In this document: positions 32,867 to 42,472 of the stretch, piece after piece
Numbering within the stretch: the first letter of the stretch is position 1
Layout of the letters: the number at the start of each line of letters is the position of its first letter
DNA from: Congeria kusceri
Lineage: Eukaryota; Mollusca; Bivalvia; Myida; Dreissenidae
Direction: 5' to 3'
NCBI GenBank assembly: GCA_027627225.1
Contig: CM051029.1
Span: 73,258,078 to 73,322,077 of the forward strand
DNA: 64,000 nucleotides
Translations under genes and position numbers: made by a program
Notes under the pieces: model-generated
What the model was told of the DNA's origin: nothing
Databases searched by the model: none
Seen by the model: only the letters and a program-made list of their open reading frames with translations

Positions 32867-33277
32867 TCAGAAATAGATGCGAATAGTTTCTTGCACCTCT
32901 GCTCGACACATAGCACACATCGGTTCTATCGTTCTATCCATCATTCGAGAAATGCAGTCTTCGCAAAACGTATGACCACATGGAACAATTGCAATAGATT
33001 TTTCTGTCCAATAACATATTTCGCAAAGATGTTTTTGCTTTAGCGCTTTTTGCAATGTGTCAAGTTGAGTCGCGAATGTCTTTTCTCGTTCATTCCACAT
33101 AGCCAAAGTTATTATCTGTCTCATCTTGGTAGTCTCATCTTGGTAGCAACATTCGTCTCGAAAGGCAACACGAATTTCTTCCATCGCCTCTATGCATTCG
33201 TTGCGTATCTTTCTTGTGGACAACCACCAGTGCAGTTGTTTCAGATAGAATACCGATAGGAATGTTACGACGATCAT
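32867..33277 (-). CDS. membrane-anchored RING-finger protein (E3 ligase-like) A
   Basis: 136 residues. The N-terminus (VVTFLSVFYLKQL) is hydrophobic and may anchor the protein. A charged helical region with likely coiled coil follows. The C-terminal RING at ~95-135 reads CEIC ... CGHTFCEDC ... CAMC, a C3HC4 type with a short tail. Such RINGs recruit E2 enzymes. The minus-strand polyadenylation signal is near 32789. It is convergent with the BTB-like gene. The unit 2 copy is intact with one change (C/S). Confidence 0.85.
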   Translation of the reverse strand: MIVVTFLSVFYLKQLHWWLSTRKIRNECIEAMEEIRVAFRDECCYQDETTKMRQIITLAMWNEREKTFATQLDTLQKALKQKHLCEICYWTEKSIAIVPCGHTFCEDCISRMMDRTIEPMCAMCRAEVQETIRIYF

Positions 33278-33432
33278 AGTTTCTTCTTTTTGTCAACACT
33301 AGGCTGTATGCGATCCCAAATCTTGTCTGGCTTTCTTTCTTCGATTATCAAACGAGTGCACAAAATGAGCATACTGTTTACTAGTGTGGCAATTATATAT
33401 ACGCGTATTTATAAGGAGTCACAGTTTGCACT

Positions 33433-33988
33433 ATGGAGTACTTTGACAGCATATGGTTCGATGCTCGTTTGAATATGCAAGAGGAAAAACGCATTCAAAA
33501 ACGGCAATGGAAAATCCAGTCACTAGCTGCTGCGAAACAGTTGTGGGAATTAGTATCAAAGCATCTGAGCATAACAACCACAGAGAAGCCTAGGGTAAAA
33601 TTGTTTCGCCTGTCAAAATCTGAAACATTTGAATCATATGCATTGTTTTGTCCAAACTGTGAACCTCACCCTGAGTTCGATCAAAATTACATGCTTTGGA
33701 ATAACACTTCATTTGAGTTTATTTGCAAGACTAGGTGAAGATGACAACGATGACGGTTTTATGCTAGTACTGGACACACCAGACGATACAAAACTGTATT
33801 TCAACATTTATGATCGGGATGGCGAAATTGACAAAAAGCATTATCTACTCAAATCCAACGGTTCTGCAATGTGTAGGGAAATTCTCGATATGATTGGTCT
33901 CAAAGACATCATTCACGAAGATGATTTGTTTGCAGAGTTGGCATCAAACATATCGTTAGATAGTGAATGTGAATGTGATGATGAATAA
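33433..33988 (+). pseudogene. unknown 187-aa gene, frameshifted in unit 1
   Basis: Compared with the intact copy at 52623-53186, unit 1 lacks 8 bp near 33682. This ends the first frame at 33738, and the rest of the coding sequence continues in another frame to 33988. The upstream region has TATTTATAAGG at about 33407-33417, a TATA-like element. AATAAA overlaps the stop codon. The product (see unit 2) has a CPNCEPHPEF motif and an acidic C-terminus (DSECECDDE). Family unknown. Confidence 0.7.
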
Positions 33989-34032
33989 AACAACCAAACA
34001 TATTGTGTATGTGTGTTATTCTTTATTTTTAC

Positions 34033-34452
34033 TCAACGGCAATGTAACATGCAATAATCTACAAATGATGTCCATTCACCAGGTTGTTTTGCGACCCACT
34101 CAGTTAGTCTGTATTTTCGAAACACTTCTTGAATCTTGACCAGGTGGTAGAAGCCTTCAGCGTTGTATTTCGATAGTTCACGCACGACGGCCACAAACAT
34201 AACAAACGCAGTCACAAACACGTCCCAGCTCAAACCTCTACTCAGCTTTTGTTCAAGCAATTCGCTAAAATAGTCTACATCGAAACAAGCTTTGCTCAAG
34301 TCTTTCTTTGTTAGAACATGCTGCGTTACAGTTCTTTCAAGAAACAAAACCACACATTCGACTATGTCACAAAGAGTGTAATTGCTATCGTCGAACTGCT
34401 TTTCTACCAAGTATTTGGCTACCATCGCAGCCACAAATTCACTGCTCAACAT
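34033..34452 (-). CDS. unknown 139-aa helical protein
   Basis: Mainly alpha-helical by composition, with a hydrophobic central segment (WDVFVTAFVMFVAVVREL) that may be a buried helix rather than a TM. It ends nine bases from the gp2 stop region on the same strand, so the two could be cotranscribed. The only unit 2 differences are K/N and K/E. Function unknown. Confidence 0.65.
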   Translation of the reverse strand: MLSSEFVAAMVAKYLVEKQFDDSNYTLCDIVECVVLFLERTVTQHVLTKKDLSKACFDVDYFSELLEQKLSRGLSWDVFVTAFVMFVAVVRELSKYNAEGFYHLVKIQEVFRKYRLTEWVAKQPGEWTSFVDYCMLHCR

Positions 34453-34461
34453 TTTTAACAG

Positions 34462-35489
34462 TTATGCGTTATTTGTTAGAACAGCAGTTGGTACACGTCG
34501 AGTTTGAAATCCTTGTAGAAAATACACAATAACTATAACAATAACCAAAGAAACAATCACGAATGTAAGTGCAGCAAACACGATCCAAACGCTGTTAATT
34601 CTGGATTCATCACCACTCGGTACATTCAGTCGTTTATCAGGTTCTTGAATTTGGCACAGAGTTTGTTTTGTTGTGCATCTATTATATGAAATAGATTTTG
34701 TATTCACGTCGATGTACAAGCACGTTATGTTCTCATCTGATGACACTCGCGAAAAGACTAAGGCGTAATCGTTTATTTCGAGCGTTTCGTTTAGAATGTC
34801 AATTTTGAACATCAAATCTTGAGAGATCACATCGACTGTCGTGTCGTGCGTTCTGCTAATCAGATAGTCAAAAGCGTTTTGAAAATCTTCTTGCAGTACT
34901 GCTGGTGAGCATTGACCATCTGCATTCACCACGAAACAGGATTTCGGCGATGTGATCGATGCTGCTGCAGTTTTGTCGAATGAACATTTCTTGTACAAAC
35001 GTGGTTTATAAGGGGATGCTGTCACAAACTCTCCTTTAGTAGCTTTTAACAGTGCTACGTTAGTCGTTTCGCATGAAATGCGAAAAAATTTTCGTTTGAA
35101 CAAATGAACGCATTGAGCAGCCTTATCCTTGCTAAAGAACAGCGCTATCTTGATAGAACGCTCGATGTTTTTCAATACCAGTTCGTTGCTTACTTGACTA
35201 AAAACAGTTTTCAGATTTTCATCTCCAACAATGACCATATCGTATTCATTATAGTCGGTGCTGTTTCACCAACCTTTGCTGGCGCTGAATATTTGTTACC
35301 AACTTTGAACTGTTGCTCTGTACTGAGAAAGTAGCAAGATCCACCATATATTTTACCAATGCTTTTTGTCGAATCGCAGTTATTGCAGTAACAGTTTTGT
35401 AAACCATAGGAAGAAACGTTTTGAAATGTTGTGTCAGCCCTGACAACTATGCAAAAACACAAAATGATAAACGACCGCATACTTGGCAT
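34462..35489 (-). pseudogene. second glycoprotein (gp2), related to gp1, one frame break
   Basis: The first frame (35489 to 35211) begins with a signal peptide (MPSMRSFIILCFCIVV) and has YGLQNCYCNNC, the same motif as the second half of gp1, then GSCYFLSTEQQF. The second frame (35238 to 34462) carries the remainder with matching landmarks (SQVSNEL, CYID/YIDVNTKSIS, LCQIQEP) and a TM helix near its end followed by a short tail. The frames overlap by 28 bp and differ by one register (-1). The same arrangement exists in unit 2, so the break predates the duplication, or expression uses programmed frameshifting. The product would be a gp1 paralogue without its N-terminal half. Confidence 0.75.
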
Positions 35490-35533
35490 AGAAAATCAAG
35501 AATGACTAGATCCTTTTGTAAAGGTCTCTTATA

Positions 35534-35947
35534 CTAATTTTCGTTTCGTCGTTCTTTTATGACTTTTGACACAAATGCTATCAAGCCAATGATGATTGCG
35601 AAAAATGCTAGCATACCAAATACCACTTCGATTATAACAACGACAGATACTTTATCACCATCTCCATTAACCTCTGTGGTTGTAGAAACATTTGTGGTGA
35701 TATTACCAAGCGTTGTGTTATTGATTTGACTGTATTCCTGTATGTCAATTTCGTTTGCAAATGGCGATGTGACAATATCATCTATTTGTTCCTGCGTTAC
35801 GTTATCGCTGGTATTATTGTATAACTCATTGGAACTGCGTTTTTCTATATGAGTAACATGATTTGATGTAGTTTCGGGCTGACCAGTAGGTAGCACATTA
35901 CAGCTACATTGAGATACAAACAAGGCAAATAGTATGAAATGCAACAT
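35534..35947 (-). CDS. small type I membrane glycoprotein (gp3)
   Basis: 137 residues: signal peptide (MLHFILFALFVSQCSC), a Thr/Asn-rich ectodomain with about seven NxS/T sites and no paired Cys beyond the leader, a TM helix at ~103-126 (VVVIIEVVFGMLAFFAIII) and a basic tail. It resembles mucin-like stalk proteins on viral or cell surfaces; no family recognised. A TATA-like element lies ~40 bp upstream. In unit 2 a CGA to TGA change removes the last five residues. Confidence 0.75.
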   Translation of the reverse strand: MLHFILFALFVSQCSCNVLPTGQPETTSNHVTHIEKRSSNELYNNTSDNVTQEQIDDIVTSPFANEIDIQEYSQINNTTLGNITTNVSTTTEVNGDGDKVSVVVIIEVVFGMLAFFAIIIGLIAFVSKVIKERRNEN

Positions 35948-35985
35948 TGTTGGTTTTTATTCATTCAACTAACAGAACACACAGC

Positions 35986-35993
35986 ATATATAA
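35986..35993 (-). promoter_or_regulatory. TATA-like box for gp3
   Basis: TTATATAT on the minus strand, about 40 bp before the gp3 ATG. It lies between the neighbouring stop codon (36004) and that gene's AATAAA (about 35957), so promoter and terminator signals are interleaved. Confidence 0.45.
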
Positions 35994-36003
35994 CAAAAAA
36001 CAT

Positions 36004-37341
36004 TCACAATGCAAAATCGGCAGGTATATACAACACGAGGCCGTTGGAAAGCAATTCCTTCGACACACAAAATGTGCAAAAGTTAGGCGGAACGTGAATG
36101 TTGGGAATGCACGTTCGAACCGCTTGAGAGAGTATGTCTTCTTTTTCATCGTTTTGAAACTCGTTGATGAAGTATACTTTACATGGGTTCTCCTCAGGTA
36201 AGATGTCGCTTACTGGCATGGGATTCTCTTGTACCTCTTGTTCTGGGTTGAACGTTTCCACAATTTCTTCTTTCACGAATGACAAATCGACCGGCATACT
36301 GAGTATCTCGTTCTGCTCTGGAAATGCATTCTCGTAAGAACCACGCATTTCAGTCCATTCTTCTGTTTTGCATAACATCTTTTTCGGAAGACTCGATTGG
36401 TCTTTTGCATGTTCAACAAATTTGCGTTTGCGATTAGGAATAGCATAAGCTAGTCTTCCCTTTCCCCCATCGATCAGCTCCGTTTTAACAAGAAGACTGT
36501 TGATGTGCTGGTTGTACAGAGGATGCAGCAAGAAGAGAAACTCTAACGCCTGGCACAAATTCGAATTTGGATATCCATACTTTGGTCTCAGTGTGTCTAA
36601 GTTAGCATTGTGCTCTGTCAGTTCGATACCAGTTCTCAACGCTTCGTATATTCCACCACAGCTTCTAACAATCTTCAGACCTATCGTGAGCTCTTTCTGT
36701 GTGCTAATCAGCTGGAAGTTTGTACTCGGCAGCACTCCTTTTCTCACCAATATTTCTATGATATCGTTTTCCGAACAATCGAGCAATGTCATGACTGCTT
36801 GAAAGTAGCTGTTCAACTTCAATCGTATCTGAGTCCTTTCCAATGAAAGGCAAGTCGATTTCACGGAATAACATTTGCTGAACTCCTCGATTCCGTGCAA
36901 CTCCAACACTGGTATTATGCATATCGGCAGTCTGTAGTTTTCGGTTGGAGATGACTGCATGTATCTACCCTTCTTGATGCGTTCGTATAGATTTGCGAAA
37001 TGTTCTGGTATAAGATTTTTCAATATCTTGAAGTAGCACATATCAGTCTTTTCGTCGGCGACAGAAAACATCAAGTCTACATATCGTTCAAACGCAGCTA
37101 GTGTTGGTGCATCGAGAAACACATGGTCCAGCGTTGGCTTGTAGTTCAAGTAGTCGTACGGACTGTTCGTTATCGCCGTGAAACGCAGTCCCTCTGCATC
37201 TGTGAAAGGACATGTTACGCTGAACATGTACTTCTTCTGGTGACCACTGGCATTGAAATTTCGTTTCTCATGAATGAATTCTTCACACAATGTTTTGAGA
37301 TACATGTTGTCGCTTCGATTGTCAGATTGTAAATGAGGCAA
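36004..37341 (-). CDS. unknown 445-aa protein
   Basis: The largest soluble protein of the unit. Residues 1-~290 look globular and helical with scattered Cys; a basic patch (NRKRKFVEHAK) near 305 could be a nuclear signal. The C-terminal third is acidic and Pro/Glu-rich, ending in a short Cys-containing segment. No Walker, polymerase or protease motif is visible. A second Met (at residue 13) is also possible. It is divergent from the 37430 gene with an 88-bp gap. Unit 2 differs at one residue (H/R), so it is strongly conserved. Function unknown; a structural or regulatory role is possible. Confidence 0.75.
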   Translation of the reverse strand: MPHLQSDNRSDNMYLKTLCEEFIHEKRNFNASGHQKKYMFSVTCPFTDAEGLRFTAITNSPYDYLNYKPTLDHVFLDAPTLAAFERYVDLMFSVADEKTDMCYFKILKNLIPEHFANLYERIKKGRYMQSSPTENYRLPICIIPVLELHGIEEFSKCYSVKSTCLSLERTQIRLKLNSYFQAVMTLLDCSENDIIEILVRKGVLPSTNFQLISTQKELTIGLKIVRSCGGIYEALRTGIELTEHNANLDTLRPKYGYPNSNLCQALEFLFLLHPLYNQHINSLLVKTELIDGGKGRLAYAIPNRKRKFVEHAKDQSSLPKKMLCKTEEWTEMRGSYENAFPEQNEILSMPVDLSFVKEEIVETFNPEQEVQENPMPVSDILPEENPCKVYFINEFQNDEKEDILSQAVRTCIPNIHVPPNFCTFCVSKELLSNGLVLYIPADFAL

Positions 37342-37429
37342 ATTCAGTTAGTCAAAGCGCATTTTATACGGTTTGTCATATTACAAAGATCGGTTTATAA
37401 ACCTGTCTTGTTGATTTTCTATTTCAGCG

Positions 37430-38164
37430 ATGGCTCGTTGCAGCGAGAGGAAGGGCGATTGCAAACTGCATTCACTTATCAACACAAACCAACCCGAGTT
37501 GTTAGCAACGTACATCAATCAAAACTTTGATTTTGAGTCATCTTGTTACCTTGTTATCAAAGAAACGCATGTTTTGCCTATTGATTTCACACAACAAGAT
37601 TTGAAGCAAGTTGTCATTCATAGCTCGAAATCTGAATTTATGCAATATATGAAACTAACATTCAATGGTTCACAAAGCAATGGGTCTGATTTTCTGCTCT
37701 CTGAACAAACCAATTACGAAGATATCTACGGCAATGAGGTGCATCAGTGTCACATTTATTTTTCAAACGCATGTACCAAAGATATGGCTGCTACAAGCTA
37801 TTTCTTGACGTGCGCTTTTAGCACAACTGGCGTTCTAACATTTTCAAAACACACACTTGAAAAACTAGCATCGTGCTTGATTAAAAGATATGGTCAAACA
37901 CTCATACCCAAATGCACTACAGAGTTTTGGAACAACAAACTTGACTCATTTCGCATGAGATGCCTTCGTGAGAAAACATATGAGGTCTCACAGCAAGATG
38001 ACTCAATAACACTTCATGAAGAAATTGAACGCTTGGCGCAATCCAAGTACGATTTCGTTAGTTGTGAATACAATACTGCGTGTAGAACTCTCAAGATTCT
38101 GTTTCGTTGTTCGAGCGACAACAGCTTTGGGTTAGTGGCTCTCGCACAGTCGCCGAGTATATAA
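37430..38164 (+). CDS. unknown 244-aa protein
   Basis: The product has no signal peptide or TM. It is identical in both units at the protein level. It has about ten Cys and a mixed alpha/beta character (CYLVIKETHVLPIDF, CHIYFSNACTKDM). An ATTTCAG sits right before the ATG, so a spliced 5' leader is possible. The stop codon lies inside the TATA box of the next gene. No family recognised. Confidence 0.7.
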   Translation: MARCSERKGDCKLHSLINTNQPELLATYINQNFDFESSCYLVIKETHVLPIDFTQQDLKQVVIHSSKSEFMQYMKLTFNGSQSNGSDFLLSEQTNYEDIYGNEVHQCHIYFSNACTKDMAATSYFLTCAFSTTGVLTFSKHTLEKLASCLIKRYGQTLIPKCTTEFWNNKLDSFRMRCLREKTYEVSQQDDSITLHEEIERLAQSKYDFVSCEYNTACRTLKILFRCSSDNSFGLVALAQSPSI

Positions 38165-38165
38165 A
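38158..38165 (+). promoter_or_regulatory. TATA box (TATATAAA) of the spliced gene
   Basis: A consensus TATATAAA begins 62 bp before the ATG at 38220 and overlaps the TAA stop of the preceding gene. The GC-containing start site region (GCGCCGAGTCAGTG) follows. Identical in unit 2 at 57359-57366. Confidence 0.7.
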
Positions 38166-38219
38166 GCGCCGAGTCAGTGCAAAGTCAAATCATTCTTGAT
38201 ATCAAAGCCAAAGAGCAAC

Positions 38220-38601
38220 ATGTCGTACAACAATAGCTTCTATGTACCAGCAACTACATTCCAGGTGCCTGTCACTGAGGACTGGGATGCAGAAATAGAG
38301 CTGTCGCAAATGCAAAGTAAGTTGTGTTGCTTTGTATGTACTTTTATGTTACTGTAGAAAATGGAATGTTGCATACATGAATGTTTATACGCAATAACTA
38401 TGTTTCGCTTGTTGTGTTTCAGATACAGCCAGAACTAAGACAACCACTCCAACCGAGGACTGGGACGCAGAAGCTGATGAGGCGAAGCGTGCGCCATTCT
38501 TCCTACGTGTTGGGAAGCTTACGCAGCGACAACTCAACAGACTGCACAGATGTTGGACGTGTCGCTGCGTCCCAGTGAATTGTAGATGTAAAAAAAATTG
38601 A
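38220..38601 (+). CDS. small two-exon gene with repeated TEDWDAE motif
   Basis: Exon 1 is 38220-38316 and exon 2 is 38423-38601. A 106-nt intron has a GTAAGT donor and a TTGTGTTTCAG acceptor and interrupts a codon after its first base. The 91-residue product has TEDWDAE in both exons, then a basic region and a Cys-rich end (CWTCRCVPVNCRCKKN). AATAAA overlaps the stop. The two acidic motifs suggest exon duplication or a linear binding motif. The protein is short, possibly a regulator or toxin-like Cys-rich peptide, but it has no signal peptide. The intron shows that the unit is transcribed in the nucleus. Identical in unit 2. Confidence 0.75.
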
Positions 38602-38711
38602 ATAAAAATGTTGAAACGTTAACATGTGTTTGTTTGTTTTATAGATTATGGTAGAAAAATGTTATATAGGTAGTAATTTGAAAATTCGCTAAGTACTCAT
38701 CGCACACAAAA

Positions 38712-39041
38712 ATGCTAGCCGTTGAACTGAAAGATTTAAGCTTTTTTCGACACATGTTGCATTTGAACCTCGAACAGTGGAACAAAGCTGTCGAAATTTA
38801 CTTAACTGATCTCTATCCTGATGTTCAGTTTACATTCTCGCAGCGAGATCAATGTTGGAAAGTGACAAATACCGACATGGTGTATTATGTCGATATTGAA
38901 CTAATTCTAACGAGTACAAAATATGGTTTCTGCTGGAGAGACCAGAATCAAATCAAACGACTTCAGACGATAAATGGTATTTTGTTGCGCTCAAAAGCCG
39001 AGAGAGCAAAACACGTATCGTTTGACCAAGAGTATTTCTGA
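38712..39041 (+). CDS. unknown 109-aa protein
   Basis: A compact soluble protein with aromatic residues and an N-terminal helical part (FFRHMLHLNLEQWNKAVEIY). Unit 2 has a single G/A residue change. It is followed after 53 bp by the BIR gene on the same strand. No motif recognised. Confidence 0.6.
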   Translation: MLAVELKDLSFFRHMLHLNLEQWNKAVEIYLTDLYPDVQFTFSQRDQCWKVTNTDMVYYVDIELILTSTKYGFCWRDQNQIKRLQTINGILLRSKAERAKHVSFDQEYF

Positions 39042-39094
39042 AAAAAGTATTAACGCGCTTGTAAAGAGTTGTAACTCATAAAATATTTCATTTC

Positions 39095-39394
39095 ATGGAT
39101 GAAACCGACGCTTTATGCACTTATCACTCGGGAAGATATATGGAAACATATTCCGAAAGACTGAAGACATTTGAACACTGGTCGCCACAAATAAAACCGA
39201 ACAAATATGAGTTAGCTTCTTGCGGTCTGTATTACTTAGGGCAACACGATCGTTGCAAATGTTTTAATTGTGGTGTTGTATTGTACCATTGGAAATCAAC
39301 TGACGATGCTTGGCTCGAACACCACAAACATTCGCCGAATTGCCAGTTTTTGCGAATGGTGGGACCAGGGACAAGATTGTTATTAAACCCATGA
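39095..39394 (+). CDS. BIR-domain protein (IAP-like)
   Basis: 99 residues, almost entirely one BIR: RLKTFEHW near residue 23, ELASCGLYYLG, then C-x2-C-x16-H-x6-C with the Trp after the second Cys (YHW). This is canonical spacing. There is no RING, as in short viral IAPs, so any ubiquitin ligase activity would need one of the RING proteins of the same unit. Possible starts are 39095 and the Met at 39140; the latter is the only one available in unit 2. AATAAA lies at about 39420. Confidence 0.9.
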   Translation: MDETDALCTYHSGRYMETYSERLKTFEHWSPQIKPNKYELASCGLYYLGQHDRCKCFNCGVVLYHWKSTDDAWLEHHKHSPNCQFLRMVGPGTRLLLNP

Positions 39395-39722
39395 GCATGT
39401 TTCGTGTAAACGGTACTCAATAAATATCATGAACTGTACATTTCGTTTTGTTCTTGTTTTGTGTTCGACAATAGTTAACATAGCACCGCAAACATATACA
39501 GAGTACAACCATGCTTGTGTAAAGTGAATGGTTTTCGAGTTCGCTATTGCGCTGATGTTACAGACCAGTGTGTTCTGTTTTCTATAAAGGTATAACTTAA
39601 GTATTCTCTACGCAAACACAACAACAAGGTATACGAAGTTTGAAAAGATTTTATTGAGGAAGAATCAATCTTTCATATAATCATTGTATCGACAGTTCAT
39701 TTACAGTCAACGTACACAGTCC

Positions 39723-39866
39723 TCACAACTGCAAATGTCTTGCACCTCTGTTTTTGGCATAACCCTGCATTTCGCCACACCATTTGCATTTCATCGACTC
39801 TTGAGACGTAACAGCGCTTTGATTTGCAAAATCACTCAAACGATGGTATGTTGATCGAAAGGAGTT
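39723..39866 (-). CDS. possible 3' exon or remnant with CKWCG motif
   Basis: A stop-free minus-strand stretch too short for an ORF list. It encodes MKCKWCGEMQ near its end and is followed by a minus-strand AATAAA at about 39650. No clear upstream exon or acceptor was found. It may be the tail of a decayed zinc-binding gene. Confidence 0.25.
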   Translation of the reverse strand, partial: NSFRSTYHRLSDFANQSAVTSQESMKCKWCGEMQGYAKNRGARHLQL

Positions 39867-41290
39867 TCATGTTTTGTGTATATTTGCATCGATTGAATTC
39901 TTTTCAAGAAAGACAAGGTTTGAACAATAGTTGGTTTAATTCATTCGAGAACATATTTTTCTACTAAAATCGTGACAAACATTTGTAGTTTTTCTTGTTT
40001 TGTGAGGAAATACAACGTTGAAAGTTAAACGGATATTGACACATTTGCACCTTCCTGCCTTAGGTATAATCGATACATGCGGTGTGAGTCATCATATCGG
40101 AATTTGCCAGTCGCAATGCATTTTGAGGCTTTTTTGGTGGATTTTGTGTTGATTTGTTAATGAAATTCTGTCAGATGTGAAGATAACGATACAGTAAGTA
40201 CCACGACAATGTGTTGTGCTCTTTGATAACAGACAAAACATTGTATTTTTGAAATGCCATCAAATCTCAAATGTCAAAAAAAAGGTGAACTATACAATGA
40301 ATGATCTTGTGTTTTGTTTTCTGTACCAAAACTGAGATCCTGAAAACAAAATGTGTTCTTTGATTCAGATGATTGTGACTACTTCTGTTTTGTGGAAAAG
40401 AACTCAGTTGAGAAAAACTTGATATGTGTTGTTTTGTTTTCTGAGCTACACCAGACTTTTTTGACTTGAGTTTATTTGTACACATCAAACTCTGCCAGGA
40501 AAAAATGATTTCTAGAATGCATGGACACTCAGTATTGCTTGGTAACTTCCTGAGTTGAATAATTTCTGACCAGGAACAACATTTCAAGATGACACTTATG
40601 TGGAAGAAGACATGTACACTGATTTGTCAGCATATTTCTAGGCTCAGTTTTCATATTTTAGCCATAGAATGCACAACTGACAATTTCGAAGTCTACTTCG
40701 CAAGCACATTTAATGTCTAAAACTGCAGAAAAAAACTATATACACGTCAAAATGCTAATTCTGCTTCTTTTGCCAGCATATGAATGTTTGGCCATAATCT
40801 TTTATTCAATTTAACACAAATGTGTGTTTCTACAAGCCAACCCTTTTGGTAGCCTGTTTCGGGTCAGAGTGCCTATAGTATAGATTATTGAGTTTCAAGA
40901 AGCAAAACTGGCATAACATTTGTGTGTTTAGAACGTTCCAAAAAATGTATTTACACAAAAAATTGAAACTTTGCATGTTGGTCAGTACTGAAAATGTATT
41001 GCCCCAAATCTGTTATCATGTTCACTTGACATGGCGGATAAATTCATCTTCAATCAGAAATGAACCTAAATGCATTTGAAAATCCTGTTTCAGGTCCGGT
41101 TTTCTCTGACCAGTGTCTATAGAAGGTATATTTGAGATGTTTGAAGTAAATCCCACATAACTGGTTATGGTTGAGATTGATGGAAAAAAGGTATAAACAC
41201 AGAAAATGGAATTTTTAGCTGTTTCGCAGGCATGGATTCAGTTTATTCAAGCAAGGCATATTGACTCTGCATAGTTAATCAAATCATGAA

Positions 41291-41368
41291 GCCAGAGTAG
41301 TTTAATGAAAAACGCTTTCTCATGTAGCAACTGAGAAAGAGATCTGGGTGCAATTCCCAGTTCTGGCA
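41291..41368 (+). ncRNA. tRNA-like element 1 with extended anticodon arm
   Basis: Acceptor GCCAGAG (41291-41297) pairs with TTCTGGC (41361-41367) and is followed by A. The D-arm is GTTT/AAAC (41300-41313). The anticodon arm is an 8-bp stem CTTTCTCA/TGAGAAAG (41315-41339) with a 9-nt loop, and the T-arm is CTGGG-TGCAATT-CCCAG (41344-41360). TTTT follows at 41371, a possible RNA polymerase III terminator. The over-long anticodon stem argues against a normal translating tRNA. Confidence 0.6.
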
Positions 41369-41878
41369 TGTTTTGTGAAACCATTGCGTGAGTCAAGAAA
41401 GCATCTTTTGGCACCAACAAGCAATTTAAACCCTGTCTCGGTTCAAAATTTCTGAATTGTTTCACAATGCACATACTGCAAGGTTAAAAAGATTCAAGTT
41501 TCAATCCAGTATAACTGTTTTGACTGAATATTCCCATGATAAAATGGACATTCTCTATTTTATCAGCATGAGAATGTCTTCATACAAATCATTTCTTCAC
41601 CATGTTATGTGGACTGTTATGAGTTTATTAGCAAGCAGAAACAGTTATAACCCTCTCTCGGTTCAGAATTTCAGAGTTATATCTGAAGGAGATATGACTG
41701 CAAATTTTCAAGTCAATCATACATACCCAGTTTGATTGGAAGATACAAGAAAAATGCACATGAATGTAATTTTGAACATTGTTTTCTCTTGTCAAAACTG
41801 AAAATGTTTGACCATAAACTCATATCTTCATGTTAGCAATGCAATACCAGTTGGCTACAGCATTGATCAGCTCATATT

Positions 41879-41959
41879 GCCCAAGTAGTTGAATGTGAAA
41901 CGCTTTTTTCAGCCCTGTGCTTGAAGAAGGAGATCTGGGTTCAAACCCTAGCTCTGGCA
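41879..41959 (+). ncRNA. tRNA-like element 2
   Basis: Same layout: GCCCAAG/CTCTGGC acceptor (5 of 7 pairs), short D-arm, ~7-bp CTTTTTT/GAAGAAG anticodon stem with large loop, and T-arm CTGGG-TTCAAAC-CCTAG with a good B-box (GGTTCAAACCC). No TTTT directly follows. It is more decayed than elements 1 and 3. Confidence 0.5.
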
Positions 41960-42472
41960 AGAGTTGTAAAAGGATTGTAGAGTCGTGGGTCTATTGTATT
42001 AACTCTAGAATTTCATATCTATGTTCATGAAGCAAATTCTGAACAAATTCATATGATTAGGTAATGATATTGATGAATGTTTGTATCTTGAACCATGGTT
42101 ATACATGCTATAGTTGCAAGTAAAGTGACCAATTTTTGAAATCACATTTGATAAGCTACTATGATATGATATTGTCAAAATCTACAGTTAATATTTAACA
42201 ACAGTCTTAGATTTCAAAATATACAAAACATCTCATGACACAATTGTAGTATCAAATTTTTTATTTCGTCAAATCACTACTTGTACAATTTAGCTCATGA
42301 TATTTGCATCTATCTGATCAATTGTATAATTTGACTTCAAAAATGTATTTCACTCAGCTTCTTAATTGTGCATACATGTTGCATTTCAGTATTTTCAGAT
42401 TACATCAAACAAACATTCTTTCATTCAGTAAAAACAAATAACACAGTTGAAAGGTTCATATTCATTTATGTA

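Larger units (their letters stand above)
39425..42470. other. 3-kb mostly non-coding block with degenerate repeats
   Basis: No convincing gene. Diverged repeats recur: 'cctgtttc.ggtc.g...tctatag' (40856, 41087), 'ccctctctcggttcagaattt' (41423, 41649) and 'atgtttg.ccataa' (40783, 41806). Two tRNA-like elements lie within it (41291, 41879). Sequence is almost identical in unit 2, so it is conserved as well as the coding part. Confidence 0.6.

Noticed and set aside
40267..40587. 106-residue minus-strand ORF in the non-coding block
   Set aside because: Low-complexity composition and overlap with diverged repeats; conservation between units is no higher than in surrounding non-coding DNA.
41291..41368. 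Functional canonical tRNA gene
   Set aside because: The 8-bp anticodon stem with a 9-nt loop and the total span between D- and T-arms do not fit a translating tRNA.
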